Source: Betaproteobacteria bacterium HGW-Betaproteobacteria-2
GTDB lineage: Bacteria > Pseudomonadota > Gammaproteobacteria > Burkholderiales > Methylophilaceae
Reading direction: 5' to 3'
Assembly: GCA_002842255.1 (NCBI GenBank)
Contig: PHCM01000076.1
Span: forward strand, 1 to 7,097
DNA: 7,097 bases
Part shown: piece by piece, positions 1-6,605 of the stretch
Position numbering within the stretch: the first letter of the stretch is position 1
How the letters are laid out: every line of letters starts with the position of its first letter
The notes under the pieces: generated by a model
Databases searched by the model: none
Told to the model about the DNA's origin: nothing
What the model saw: the letters and a program-made list of their open reading frames with translations, nothing else
Made by a program: the position numbers and the translations under genes

Positions 1-69
1 CGCTTCCTCCAGAGCAGCCTGCATGTAATGCTGGTCGTCGTGTATTTCGGCGGGCATGGGGCTATACAT
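1..69 (-). CDS. tadA: Probable tRNA adenosine(34) deaminase TadA, N-terminus only (runs off the left edge)
   Basis: Only the first 23 codons are in the window. They read M-Y-S-P-M-P-A-E-I-H and then DDQHYMQAALEEA. The D-x-x-Y/F-M-x-x-A-L-x-x-A pattern is how TadA proteins begin, ahead of their HAE and PCxxC zinc motifs, which lie outside the window. TadA deaminates the wobble adenosine of tRNA-Arg(ACG) to inosine. The start at 69 overlaps the end of the small gene upstream (ATGTATAG, 8-base overlap), and I see no strong ribosome binding site of its own. Translation is therefore probably coupled to that gene. The Met codon at 57-55 is an alternative start. From memory, tadA lies near guaBA in Pseudomonas, which fits the IMPDH remnant nearby. 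RibD and other deaminases begin in a similar way, so the call is an inference from a short stretch. Confidence 0.5.
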   Translation of the reverse strand, partial: MYSPMPAEIHDDQHYMQAALEEA

Positions 70-196
70 TGAGGATTATTTCGCCCAGGGATCGCTTTGG
101 CACATGATGGATGTCGCCGGCATCGCGCCAGTATTTGATATCGCCCATGGATGAAACAGGGTCGATGATGACTTTTTCTTTCAGCGGTAGTGCCAT
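62..196 (-). CDS. Small protein of 44 residues, unknown function
   Basis: This short reading frame starts MALPLKEKVI and ends GEIILNV, then TAG. I do not recognise the family. It is a soluble-looking, charged peptide with no cysteine, no membrane segment and no signal peptide. Two acidic-aromatic stretches stand out: GDIKYW and GDIHHV. That it is a real gene is supported by a strong ribosome binding site (TGGAGG, 5 bases before the ATG at 196), by a plausible promoter at 247-275, and by a stop codon that overlaps the start of the TadA-like gene, as in a translationally coupled pair. It could be a conserved small partner of the following gene or an unrelated orphan. The sequence alone does not show a function. 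Confidence 0.6.
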   Translation of the reverse strand: MALPLKEKVIIDPVSSMGDIKYWRDAGDIHHVPKRSLGEIILNV

Positions 197-203
197 GGCT
201 GCC
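197..203 (-). promoter_or_regulatory. Strong ribosome binding site of the 44-residue protein
   Basis: On the minus strand the leader reads CCCTGGAGGCAGCC immediately before the ATG. GGAGG lies 5 bases upstream of the start. It is the clearest Shine-Dalgarno sequence at the left end of the window and is the main reason to accept the short gene. Confidence 0.6.
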
Positions 204-238
204 TCCAGGGGAAATTATTTTCGGCTTATGACCGCATG

Positions 239-255
239 CTGTATATAACATACAG
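239..255. promoter_or_regulatory. Operator-like palindrome CTGTAT-N5-ATACAG
   Basis: This is a perfect inverted repeat with 6-bp arms and a 5-bp centre. It covers the predicted -10 and transcription start of the small gene, the classic place for a repressor. The arms equal those of the SOS box upstream of E. coli recA (CTGTAT-N4-ATACAG), but the centre is one base longer (CTG-N11-CAG instead of CTG-N10-CAG). LexA is strict about this spacing, so another dimeric regulator is equally possible. Confidence 0.35.
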
Positions 256-275
256 GTGTCGGCGGCCCGTTTCAA
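247..275 (-). promoter_or_regulatory. Putative sigma-70 promoter of the small gene and tadA
   Basis: Read on the minus strand, TTGAAA (270-275, 5 of 6 matches to the -35 consensus) is followed after exactly 17 bases by TATGTT (247-252, 4 of 6 matches to the -10 consensus). The predicted transcript would start near 240 and have a leader of about 45 bases before the ATG at 196. The -35 element overlaps a small hairpin, and the -10 lies inside a palindrome (239-255). This is inferred from sequence only. Confidence 0.4.
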
Positions 276-286
276 ATAAAAACGGG
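266..286 (-). terminator. Weak hairpin after the IMPDH remnant
   Basis: CCCGTTT (266-272) pairs with AAACGGG (280-286) around a 7-base loop, 23 bases after the IMPDH stop. It could end transcription of that fragment. No U-run follows on either strand and the stem has only 7 bp, so this is a weak call. The rest of the 112-base gap (197-308) is accounted for by the promoter, palindrome and ribosome binding site. Confidence 0.25.
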
Positions 287-308
287 ACAACCGGGCAGCG
301 CTCATGAA

Positions 309-719
309 CTACATGTATTTCGGTTCCTTGTAGGAATACATGTCGTGCACATGGCCTTCAAGCTGCGCTGACGGGGATCTGAGTTCGAAGCGCAGTTCTC
401 CTTCGTAGAGCTTTTTATGCAGAGTGGTGACGTCGCGGGTTCCCATGTCCTGGAAGGAATGCTTGAGTCCCTGGATCAGGTAGGGAACATAGTCGGAAAG
501 GGATCCCTTGTCCACTACGGATCCCGAGACGCCCTGGGCAACCATGATCTTTGCATCCTCGGCGAAATAGCGCTTGGAGCCGCCCGCCTCAAGTGCCTCC
601 ATGGAGGCCATGCCGCGGTAGCGCTTCAGCCTGACACCGTTTTCATAGAAGTATTCGCCCGGCGCTTCATGGGTTCCGGCGAACATTGATCCCATCATGA
701 CCATTGACGCTCCCAGGGC
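309..719 (-). pseudogene. guaB: 3' remnant of an IMP dehydrogenase gene (eukaryote-like clade)
   Basis: The frame carries [11 protein letters not shown], then the EAPGEYF motif, KRYRGM, a GGSKRYF mobile-flap segment, [14 protein letters not shown], and a tail with [27 protein letters not shown] and SYKEPKYM. This matches the last quarter of IMP dehydrogenase, which converts IMP to XMP in guanine nucleotide synthesis. The DIG-to-SAQxEGxVHxxxSYE type of ending is that of eukaryotic IMPDH and its bacterial relatives, not of the E. coli type. The barrel's N-terminal three quarters, the CBS domains and the catalytic cysteine loop are all missing. Homology begins at about 719, inside the end of tilS. 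A peptide of 131 residues could start at the ATG at 704, but it would lack the catalytic cysteine and cannot be an active dehydrogenase. It is either a decayed remnant or the product of a misassembly. Confidence 0.85.
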
Positions 720-1969
720 GGGATGTTGGCCTCCTGCAACAGATGCTTCAGGGTACGAGTCGGTCTTGACGCATCAGGTTTGAACCGCTCGCCACCTTCA
801 CGGCTGGCTATCCTCAGTTTTTCGACGCCCAGCCGGGCACAAGCCAGGCCTGCGCCCGTTCTTTTCTCAAAGGTCAAAAAGCTGCCATCCGGCAGTTCCA
901 GTTGTGGCTGACCCGACCAAAGCAGCGAAAAAGGCGCACTACTGCAACGGAAATCGATATAAACGGCGTCACGATAACGCTTCAAATGCGCATCAGCGCC
1001 GAGTTTGATGCTGATGGCAGCATCTTCCCGCGCGCACAGTAACTGATCGAGCATCTCTGCCAACCGGGCCGCACTGGGCATCTCCAGCTGGTTTAGCGAT
1101 AGCCACCAGCGCAACAGATTGCGGGCACGCGGCAATGCCAGTTTGTGCAGACAATCGAGTGGCAGCCTCTGCCTGATCTCCGACGCGGACAAGCCGGTGC
1201 AGGCTGCGTCGATCTGCGCCAGATCGTCCAGCAGGACAGCGCTCTCCGCCATATGGCCAGCAGTTCTGGCCAGGACTTTGCTGGCACTTTTGAATCGGGC
1301 TTGAATCAGCGGCATGACTTCATGCCTCAGGTAATTGCGGTCATAACGCCGATCCAGATTGCTCTCGTCCTCGATCCAGTCCAGACCGTGGGCGGTGGCA
1401 TATTGCAACAACTCCCCGCGCGAGATATCAAGCAGCGGACGCAACAAACGACGTTCCGGATCCACCATGGCCATGGCAGCAAGCCCCTTGACGCCTGCGC
1501 CTCGCAGCAATTGCAGCAGCAGGGTTTCGGCCTGATCATCCTGATGGTGCGCCAGCACAATGAAGTCTGCTTCAGATTCAAACAAAGCCTGATAGCGGGC
1601 ATGGCGGGCAGCGGCCTCGATGCCGGTACCCTTGTCCACTGCCACATCAACACGCACGACACGCAACGGGACATCAAGTGCGGCGCAGGTTTTCTCGCAG
1701 AACTGCACCCAGTCATCAGCATTCGGACTCAGGCCGTGGTGAACGTGCAAGGCTCGAAAATCAAAACCAAGACCACTGCGCAACCGAACCAGCAGATGCA
1801 GGAGGACGCAGGAATCCAGGCCGCCGCTATAGGCCAGCAACAACTGCTGACCCGGCTGGATGATTTTGCCTAGTTGGGCAGTCAGCCCGGTGACAAGCTG
1901 ACTGCTATCGGAAGCTGCAGCCGATGTTCCGGCTGCGCGTTTTTTGACGGGGTGGCGCTGATCAGACAA
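695..1969 (-). CDS. tilS: tRNA(Ile)-lysidine synthase, C-terminus truncated
   Basis: TilS attaches lysine to C34 of tRNA-Ile(CAU), using ATP, so that the tRNA reads AUA instead of AUG. Visible features are the PP-loop SGGLDS (residues 48-53), HHQDDQAET (141-149), [11 protein letters not shown] (156-166), the [17 protein letters not shown] core (about 194-210), and the C-terminal domain with GGERFKP, LKHLLQE and IPPWERQ. The family normally continues for roughly 25-35 more residues after PPW (a PLLY/F-type strand and a short tail). Here it stops after W-S, because the DNA passes into an IMPDH gene. The start is TTG at 1969. No in-frame ATG or GTG lies nearby, CTG at 1981 is the only other option upstream, and the ribosome binding site is poor. 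The gene follows accA by 24 bases in the same frame and probably shares its transcript. TilS is usually essential, so the truncation must be tolerated, compensated for, or artefactual. Confidence 0.9.
   Translation of the reverse strand: MSDQRHPVKKRAAGTSAAASDSSQLVTGLTAQLGKIIQPGQQLLLAYSGGLDSCVLLHLLVRLRSGLGFDFRALHVHHGLSPNADDWVQFCEKTCAALDVPLRVVRVDVAVDKGTGIEAAARHARYQALFESEADFIVLAHHQDDQAETLLLQLLRGAGVKGLAAMAMVDPERRLLRPLLDISRGELLQYATAHGLDWIEDESNLDRRYDRNYLRHEVMPLIQARFKSASKVLARTAGHMAESAVLLDDLAQIDAACTGLSASEIRQRLPLDCLHKLALPRARNLLRWWLSLNQLEMPSAARLAEMLDQLLCAREDAAISIKLGADAHLKRYRDAVYIDFRCSSAPFSLLWSGQPQLELPDGSFLTFEKRTGAGLACARLGVEKLRIASREGGERFKPDASRPTRTLKHLLQEANIPPWERQWS
704..719 (-). other. Junction tilS / IMPDH: 16 bases that fit both genes
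   Basis: In the tilS frame this stretch encodes the end of PPWERQ, a family-typical motif. One frame over, it encodes ALGAS, the normal IMPDH sequence before VMMGS. To the right only TilS is recognisable. To the left only IMPDH is recognisable, and TilS ends after two further codons (W, S, TGA). The breakpoint therefore lies in or next to these bases, which is what a microhomology-mediated join would leave. An assembler joining reads on a short overlap would leave the same mark. Confidence 0.7.
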
Positions 1970-1994
1970 ACCAGGATTCAGCCCAGAGACACAT
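1962..1994 (-). other. Ten-codon mini-ORF bridging accA and tilS
   Basis: The accA stop TAA shares bases with an ATG (TAATG). That ATG opens the reading frame [10 protein letters not shown], whose TGA (1964-1962) falls 2 bases past the TTG start of tilS (1969-1967). A ribosome that reinitiates at the ATG would finish exactly at the tilS start. This could couple translation of tilS, whose own start is weak, to accA. It may also be chance. Confidence 0.3.
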
Positions 1995-2962
1995 TACTTG
2001 GCGGCAGCTTCTTTAAACTTGCCGTAACTCATGAGTTTGTCGACACGCGCTTCAAGCAGATGCGGGATGGATTTCACCTGCAAGCGTGCAAGCTCATCGA
2101 CCAAAGCCCGGCGCAGAGTTTGCATCATCGCTTCAGGATCGCGGTGCGCTCCGCCCATCGGCTCGGTAACCACACGGTCGACCAGCCCCATGGCTTTCAG
2201 ACGGCTGGAAGTAATGCCCAGCGTTTCGGCAGCCACCGAAGCCTGCTCGGCGCTTTTCCACAGAATCGAAGCGCAACCCTCAGGCGAGATGACGGAATAC
2301 GTCGCATACTGCAACATGATCAGATGGTCGACCACGCCCAGCGCCAGTGCGCCGCCGGAACCGCCCTCGCCGATGATGACGCCGATAATCGGTGTTTTCA
2401 GTTCAGCCATCACATACAGATTGCGGGCAATGGCTTCGGACTGACCGCGTTCTTCCGCGCCGATACCGGGATAGGCGCCCGGGGTATCGATCAGCGTGAT
2501 GATGGGCAGACCGAACTTCTCTGCCAGCCGGTACAGGCGCAAGGCCTTGCGGTAGCCTTCCGGTCTTGGCATGCCGAAATTGCGGTACTGACGTTCCTTG
2601 ACGTCGCGCCCCTTTTGATGACCGATCACCATCACCGGCTGGCCTTCGAATCTGGCCATGCCGCCGACAATCGCCGGGTCGTCGGCATAGGCACGATCTC
2701 CGTGCAATTCCTCGAAATCGGTAAACAGTCCGTTGATGTAATCCAGGGTGTAAGGACGCTGCGGATGCCGTGCAACCTGGGAAATCTGCCAGGCCGTGAG
2801 CTTGCTGTAGATATCCTTGGTCATCGACTGATTCTTCTCCTGCAGCCGATTGATCTCCTCGGAAATATCGACGGCGGAATCTTCCTGCATATAACGCAGC
2901 TCTTCAATCTTCGCCTCTAGCTCGGCGATCGGTTGTTCAAACTCCAGAAAACTGGTTTTCAT
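1994..2962 (-). CDS. accA: Acetyl-CoA carboxylase, carboxyltransferase subunit alpha
   Basis: AccA and AccD form the carboxyltransferase that moves CO2 from biotinylated AccB to acetyl-CoA. This yields malonyl-CoA, the first committed step of fatty acid synthesis in the cytoplasm. The protein has 322 residues, close to the 319 of E. coli. It has the N-terminal helical part starting [29 protein letters not shown] (66-76), [15 protein letters not shown] (87-101), the crotonase-fold segments [14 protein letters not shown] (161-174) and [12 protein letters not shown] (198-209), and [15 protein letters not shown] (222-236). The ATG at 2962 is preceded by AAGG 8 bases upstream. It lies 93 bases after dnaE behind its own promoter, and tilS follows in the same frame after the TAA. 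It is complete with no odd residues. The gene order dnaE-accA-tilS is known from Pseudomonas. Confidence 0.97.
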   Translation of the reverse strand: MKTSFLEFEQPIAELEAKIEELRYMQEDSAVDISEEINRLQEKNQSMTKDIYSKLTAWQISQVARHPQRPYTLDYINGLFTDFEELHGDRAYADDPAIVGGMARFEGQPVMVIGHQKGRDVKERQYRNFGMPRPEGYRKALRLYRLAEKFGLPIITLIDTPGAYPGIGAEERGQSEAIARNLYVMAELKTPIIGVIIGEGGSGGALALGVVDHLIMLQYATYSVISPEGCASILWKSAEQASVAAETLGITSSRLKAMGLVDRVVTEPMGGAHRDPEAMMQTLRRALVDELARLQVKSIPHLLEARVDKLMSYGKFKEAAAK

Positions 2963-2991
2963 AGCGGTACCTTGTATTGCGTATGTCTCGA

Positions 2992-3022
2992 ATTATAGTG
3001 GATTCATGCCCGCCCCTGTTAA
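2992..3022 (-). promoter_or_regulatory. Putative sigma-70 promoter of accA
   Basis: On the minus strand a perfect -10 box TATAAT (2992-2997) is preceded by TTAACA (3017-3022, 5 of 6 matches to the -35 consensus). The spacer is 19 bases, longer than the ideal 17. Transcription would start near 2985 and leave a leader of about 22 bases before the accA ATG. This would let accA and tilS be expressed apart from dnaE. Confidence 0.55.
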
Positions 3023-3055
3023 CTCAAAATGGACAGAATCCTGTGGTCACAACAT

Positions 3056-6000
3056 TCAGTTATAAAGCACCCTGACATTATCATCGCTCAACCAGCGGCG
3101 CAGACCGGCGAGCAGTTCATCTTGCAGTTCGACACGCCAGGAATCACCCAGCATCAGCTCGACACGCGCGCCATCATTATGATATTCGACCTTGACCATG
3201 CAGCCTCTGCGCTCATCCGACGGTTCGCGTCGGCAGTAAGGTGCCAGCAGCTCTTTCAGCTTGCGCGCATCAGACTGGCCGTTACATGAGATCTTCAACA
3301 TGCTGGCATGCGCGCTTCTCGCCGACGCAAGATCATGGAGCTTGCGGGCATTGACCCGGATGCCACCACTGAAGTCATCATTGCTGACGCGCCCTTCAAC
3401 GACCAGCAGCATGTCTTCCTTCACCAGATGTGCATTCTGGTTGAGCAATTCGTTGCCGATGACGATCTCGATACGGGCGGTAGTATCGTCCAGTGTCACT
3501 ATCGCCATCTTGCCGCGACTGGTCATGCGGATACGGATACCGGTGACGACACCTGCCAGCAACTGCGGCTGATCCTTGGGCGCCAGTGTTGCCAGGCTGC
3601 CCCGGACAAAACTCGCCAGTTCCTTCTGATACCCCAGGTAGGGATGGCCGCTGAGATAGAAACCCAACGCCATTTTCTCCTGCTGCAAGCGTTCCGCATC
3701 ACTCCACTCATCGATCTCCGGCAGTACATGAGCGACGCTGTCCGAAAGCGCCCCGAACAGGCTATCCTGCCCACTGGCTGCACCACTCTGCTCGGCCGCA
3801 CTGATGGCAAGACTGACGCCCGCCAGCAAGGCCGCCCGATTTGGCTGCAGTTTGTCAAAGGCGCCGGCGCGAATCAGCGACTCGATCACGCGGCGATTGA
3901 CCTTGCGCAGGTCCAGGCGCTGACAGAAATCGAACAGATCCTTGAACGGACCATCCTCCTGCCTTGCTGCCAATATCACTTCAATAGCCGCGAGACCAGT
4001 ACCCTTGATCGCACCCAGGCCATAAAGTATCTGCTTGTCATTGACCGGCTGGAAACGATATTCACTCTGATTGATATCCGGCGGCAGCACCTCGACACCG
4101 TTCTGCAAACAGTCATCATGGAAAATATGCACGCTGTCGGTGTTGTTCATGTCGGCAGACATGGAGGCCGCAAGGAAAGCCGCAGGGTAATGGGCCTTCA
4201 GGTAGGCGGTGTGGTAAGCCACCAGTGCATATGCAGCCGCATGCGATTTGTTGAAGCCGTAGCTGGCGAACTTCTCCATCAGGTCGAATACTTCCTCCGC
4301 CTGACGGGCCGGCGTGCCGTTCTTCACAGCGCCTTCGACAAAGATGGCACGCTGTTGCGCCATTTCCTCGGCCTTTTTCTTACCCATGGCTCGACGCAAC
4401 AAGTCGGCACCGCCCAAGCTGTAACCAGCAACCACCTGGGCGATCTGCATGACCTGTTCCTGATAGACCATGATGCCGTAGGTTTCCTTCAGCACCGATT
4501 CGGTCGCCGGGTGCGGATATTCGACCCGTTGCTGGCCGTGTTTGCGCCGACAGAAATCAGGAATCAGGTCCATCGGGCCCGGACGATACAGCGCGACCAG
4601 CGCGATGATGTCCTCGAAGACATCCGGCTTGGCCTGCTTCAGCATATCCTTCATACCGCGCGATTCCAGCTGGAACACGGCCGTGGTATTCGCCGCCTTC
4701 AACAACTCGAACGTAGGCTTGTCGTCGAGCGGCATGGTTTCAAACGATAGCGGTGGTAGCCCTTGCGCGGCACGCTGCCGGTTGGCATTGACCAGCGCCA
4801 TATCGAGAATCGTCAGTGTACGTAGGCCGAGAAAGTCGAACTTGACCAGGCCGACTGCCTCGACATCGTCCTTGTCATACTGACTGACCAGACTCTCACC
4901 ACCAGGTTGACAATAGATGGGGGAGAAATCGGAGATCTTGCCGGGCGAGATCAGCACACCGCCGGCATGCATGCCGATATTACGCGTCAAGCCTTCCAGC
5001 CGGAGCGCCAGCTCCATCAGTTCCCTGACCTCTTCTTCCTGCTCGAAACGTTCCTGCAGTTGCGGCTCTTTCTCCATTGCCTTGGGCAGCGTGATCCCTA
5101 GTTCGTTGGGTATCAGCTTGGCAATGCCATCAACAAAATTGAAAGGCAGGTCCAGTACACGCCCCACGTCCCGGATCACAGCCTTGGCCGCCATGGTACC
5201 GAAAGTGGCAATCTGTGAAACAGCATCCAGGCCATACTTGTGTTTCACATAGTCGATGACGCGGTCGCGCCCTTCCTGACAGAAGTCGATATCGAAGTCG
5301 GGCATCGAGACGCGTTCCGGATTAAGGAAACGTTCGAACAACAAGGCGTAACGCAGGGGATCCAGATCGGTGATGCCGAGGCTGTAAGCAACGACGGACC
5401 CGGCACCGGAACCGCGACCAGGGCCGACTGGAACACCATTGTTCTTGGCCCAGTTGATGAAGTCCGCCACGATCAGGAAATAGCCGGGGAAGCCCATCTG
5501 AATGATGATGCCGACCTCGAATTGCAGACGTTGCAGGTATTCCGGACGCCTCTCATCGCGCACAGCAGGATCGGGATACAGCACTTCAAGGCGCCGCTCC
5601 AATCCCGCACGCGCCTGCGCGCCGAGGTATTCATCCAGGCTTTCGTTGTTGGGAGTCGGAAATTGCGGCAGATAGTTCTTGCCCAGCGTCAGTGCCAGAT
5701 TGCAGCGCTTGGCGATTTCAACACTGTTGGCCAGCGCCGAAGGAATATCGGCAAACAACTCAGCCATCTGCACCTGCGTCTTGAAATGCTGATCCTGCGT
5801 GAAATGCTGCGGGCGTCGTTTGTCAGCCAGCACATATCCTTCTGAAATGCATACCCGTGCTTCATGTGCCTTGAAACTGTCGGGCTCGATGAACTGAATC
5901 GGGTGTGTCGCCACCACGGGCATCTGCAATTCGGCCGCCAAGCCCATGGCGCGATTCACATAGATATCCTGTTGCGCATGGCCGCAACGCTGCAATTCGA

Positions 6001-6505
6001 TATAGAACCGGTCGGGGAACAAGCTGGCCCAGTCTTCGGCAAGTTGGCGAGCCAACGGCAGATTGGATTGCAGCAAGGCCTGCCCGACATCACCGGCCAT
6101 GGCGCCAGACAACAGGATCAGGCCGTCAGTACCAGTCTCCTGCAGCCATTCACGCTTGATTTCCGCGCGACCTCTGTGCTGGTTCTGCAGATAAGCCTGC
6201 GTCAGCAGCTGACACAGTTTCAGATAGCCGGATTGCGACTGGCACAACAGCAGGATTCGGAAGGGTTGGTCACGATTGGCCGTGTTCTCCAGCCACAGAT
6301 CGCTGCCGATAATCGCCTTGATTCCGCTGCCACGCGCAGCCTTGTAGAACTTGATGGCGCCAAAAAGGTTGCCGAGATCCGTCAATGCCAGTGCAGGCAT
6401 ATGATCGGCAGCAGCGCGCTCGACGTACTCATCGATACGCACAGTGCCATCCACAATGGAATACTCACTGTGGCAACGCAAATGGATGAAGGAAGGCTGA
6501 TGCAT
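3056..6505 (-). CDS. dnaE: DNA polymerase III, alpha subunit (replicative polymerase)
   Basis: This is the catalytic subunit of the chromosomal replicase. From the ATG at 6505 it has 1149 residues, against 1160 in E. coli. In order: the PHP domain starting PSFIHLRCHSEYS; the polymerase domain with GPGRGSGAGS; the catalytic aspartates in PDFDIDF (about 402-408) and KFDFLG (Asp about 557); YRPGPMDLIPDF; the helix-hairpin-helix segment VNRRVIESLIRAGAF; a probable beta-clamp-binding motif QDSLF (about 913-917); and an OB fold near 980-1050 (MTSRGKMAIVTLDD). The PHP motif has R10 where active PHP domains have a metal-binding His, as in E. coli DnaE. Proofreading would then come from DnaQ. The start at 6505 matches the family's beginning. 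An ATG at 6568 would add 21 residues with no family support and would lie at the edge of the upstream hairpin. Confidence 0.97.
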   Translation of the reverse strand: MHQPSFIHLRCHSEYSIVDGTVRIDEYVERAAADHMPALALTDLGNLFGAIKFYKAARGSGIKAIIGSDLWLENTANRDQPFRILLLCQSQSGYLKLCQLLTQAYLQNQHRGRAEIKREWLQETGTDGLILLSGAMAGDVGQALLQSNLPLARQLAEDWASLFPDRFYIELQRCGHAQQDIYVNRAMGLAAELQMPVVATHPIQFIEPDSFKAHEARVCISEGYVLADKRRPQHFTQDQHFKTQVQMAELFADIPSALANSVEIAKRCNLALTLGKNYLPQFPTPNNESLDEYLGAQARAGLERRLEVLYPDPAVRDERRPEYLQRLQFEVGIIIQMGFPGYFLIVADFINWAKNNGVPVGPGRGSGAGSVVAYSLGITDLDPLRYALLFERFLNPERVSMPDFDIDFCQEGRDRVIDYVKHKYGLDAVSQIATFGTMAAKAVIRDVGRVLDLPFNFVDGIAKLIPNELGITLPKAMEKEPQLQERFEQEEEVRELMELALRLEGLTRNIGMHAGGVLISPGKISDFSPIYCQPGGESLVSQYDKDDVEAVGLVKFDFLGLRTLTILDMALVNANRQRAAQGLPPLSFETMPLDDKPTFELLKAANTTAVFQLESRGMKDMLKQAKPDVFEDIIALVALYRPGPMDLIPDFCRRKHGQQRVEYPHPATESVLKETYGIMVYQEQVMQIAQVVAGYSLGGADLLRRAMGKKKAEEMAQQRAIFVEGAVKNGTPARQAEEVFDLMEKFASYGFNKSHAAAYALVAYHTAYLKAHYPAAFLAASMSADMNNTDSVHIFHDDCLQNGVEVLPPDINQSEYRFQPVNDKQILYGLGAIKGTGLAAIEVILAARQEDGPFKDLFDFCQRLDLRKVNRRVIESLIRAGAFDKLQPNRAALLAGVSLAISAAEQSGAASGQDSLFGALSDSVAHVLPEIDEWSDAERLQQEKMALGFYLSGHPYLGYQKELASFVRGSLATLAPKDQPQLLAGVVTGIRIRMTSRGKMAIVTLDDTTARIEIVIGNELLNQNAHLVKEDMLLVVEGRVSNDDFSGGIRVNARKLHDLASARSAHASMLKISCNGQSDARKLKELLAPYCRREPSDERRGCMVKVEYHNDGARVELMLGDSWRVELQDELLAGLRRWLSDDNVRVLYN

Positions 6506-6568
6506 ATAGCGTAATTTTACCTGATTAGCGCTTGCTGTTCGCCGCTTACAGATAAGGATTTTTACCAT

Positions 6569-6603
6569 TTCAAATCAGGGCACGGTTCATGCCCTGATTT
6601 GAA
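6569..6603 (-). terminator. Perfect 14-bp hairpin behind the chemosensory kinase gene
   Basis: TTCAAATCAGGGCA (6569-6582) and TGCCCTGATTTGAA (6590-6603) are exact inverse complements around a 7-base loop. The hairpin starts 2 bases after the kinase stop codon, which is the position of a transcription terminator. Only short U stretches occur (within the 3' arm), so it may be a weak intrinsic terminator or an mRNA 3'-end stabiliser. It separates the kinase gene from dnaE. Confidence 0.6.
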
Positions 6604-6605
6604 TG

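Noticed and set aside
417..689. Plus-strand frame of 90 codons opposite the IMPDH remnant
   Set aside because: It is antisense to a clear IMPDH homology, with no ribosome binding site or recognisable domain.
3041..3053. Short palindromic TGTGGTCACA after the dnaE stop
   Set aside because: It has only 4-bp arms and no U-run. It is too short to call a terminator or operator.
3308..4750. Long open frame (480 codons) on the plus strand opposite dnaE, with others at 1145-1873, 1874-2920, 5240-5845 and 5864-6514
   Set aside because: They lie antisense to well-identified conserved genes, and their translations have no recognisable domains. They look like by-products of codon bias in dnaE, tilS and accA.
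6506..6568. Upstream ATG for dnaE at 6568, giving 21 more residues
   Set aside because: The extra residues match nothing in the family. The start abuts the hairpin, and the ATG at 6505 gives the standard N-terminus (PSFIHLRCHSEYS).
6506..6573. dnaE promoter candidates: TAAAAT just before the ATG, and TTGAAA at 6568-6573
   Set aside because: TAAAAT sits too close to the start and has a poor -35. TTGAAA has no good -10 at a proper distance. I cannot support either.
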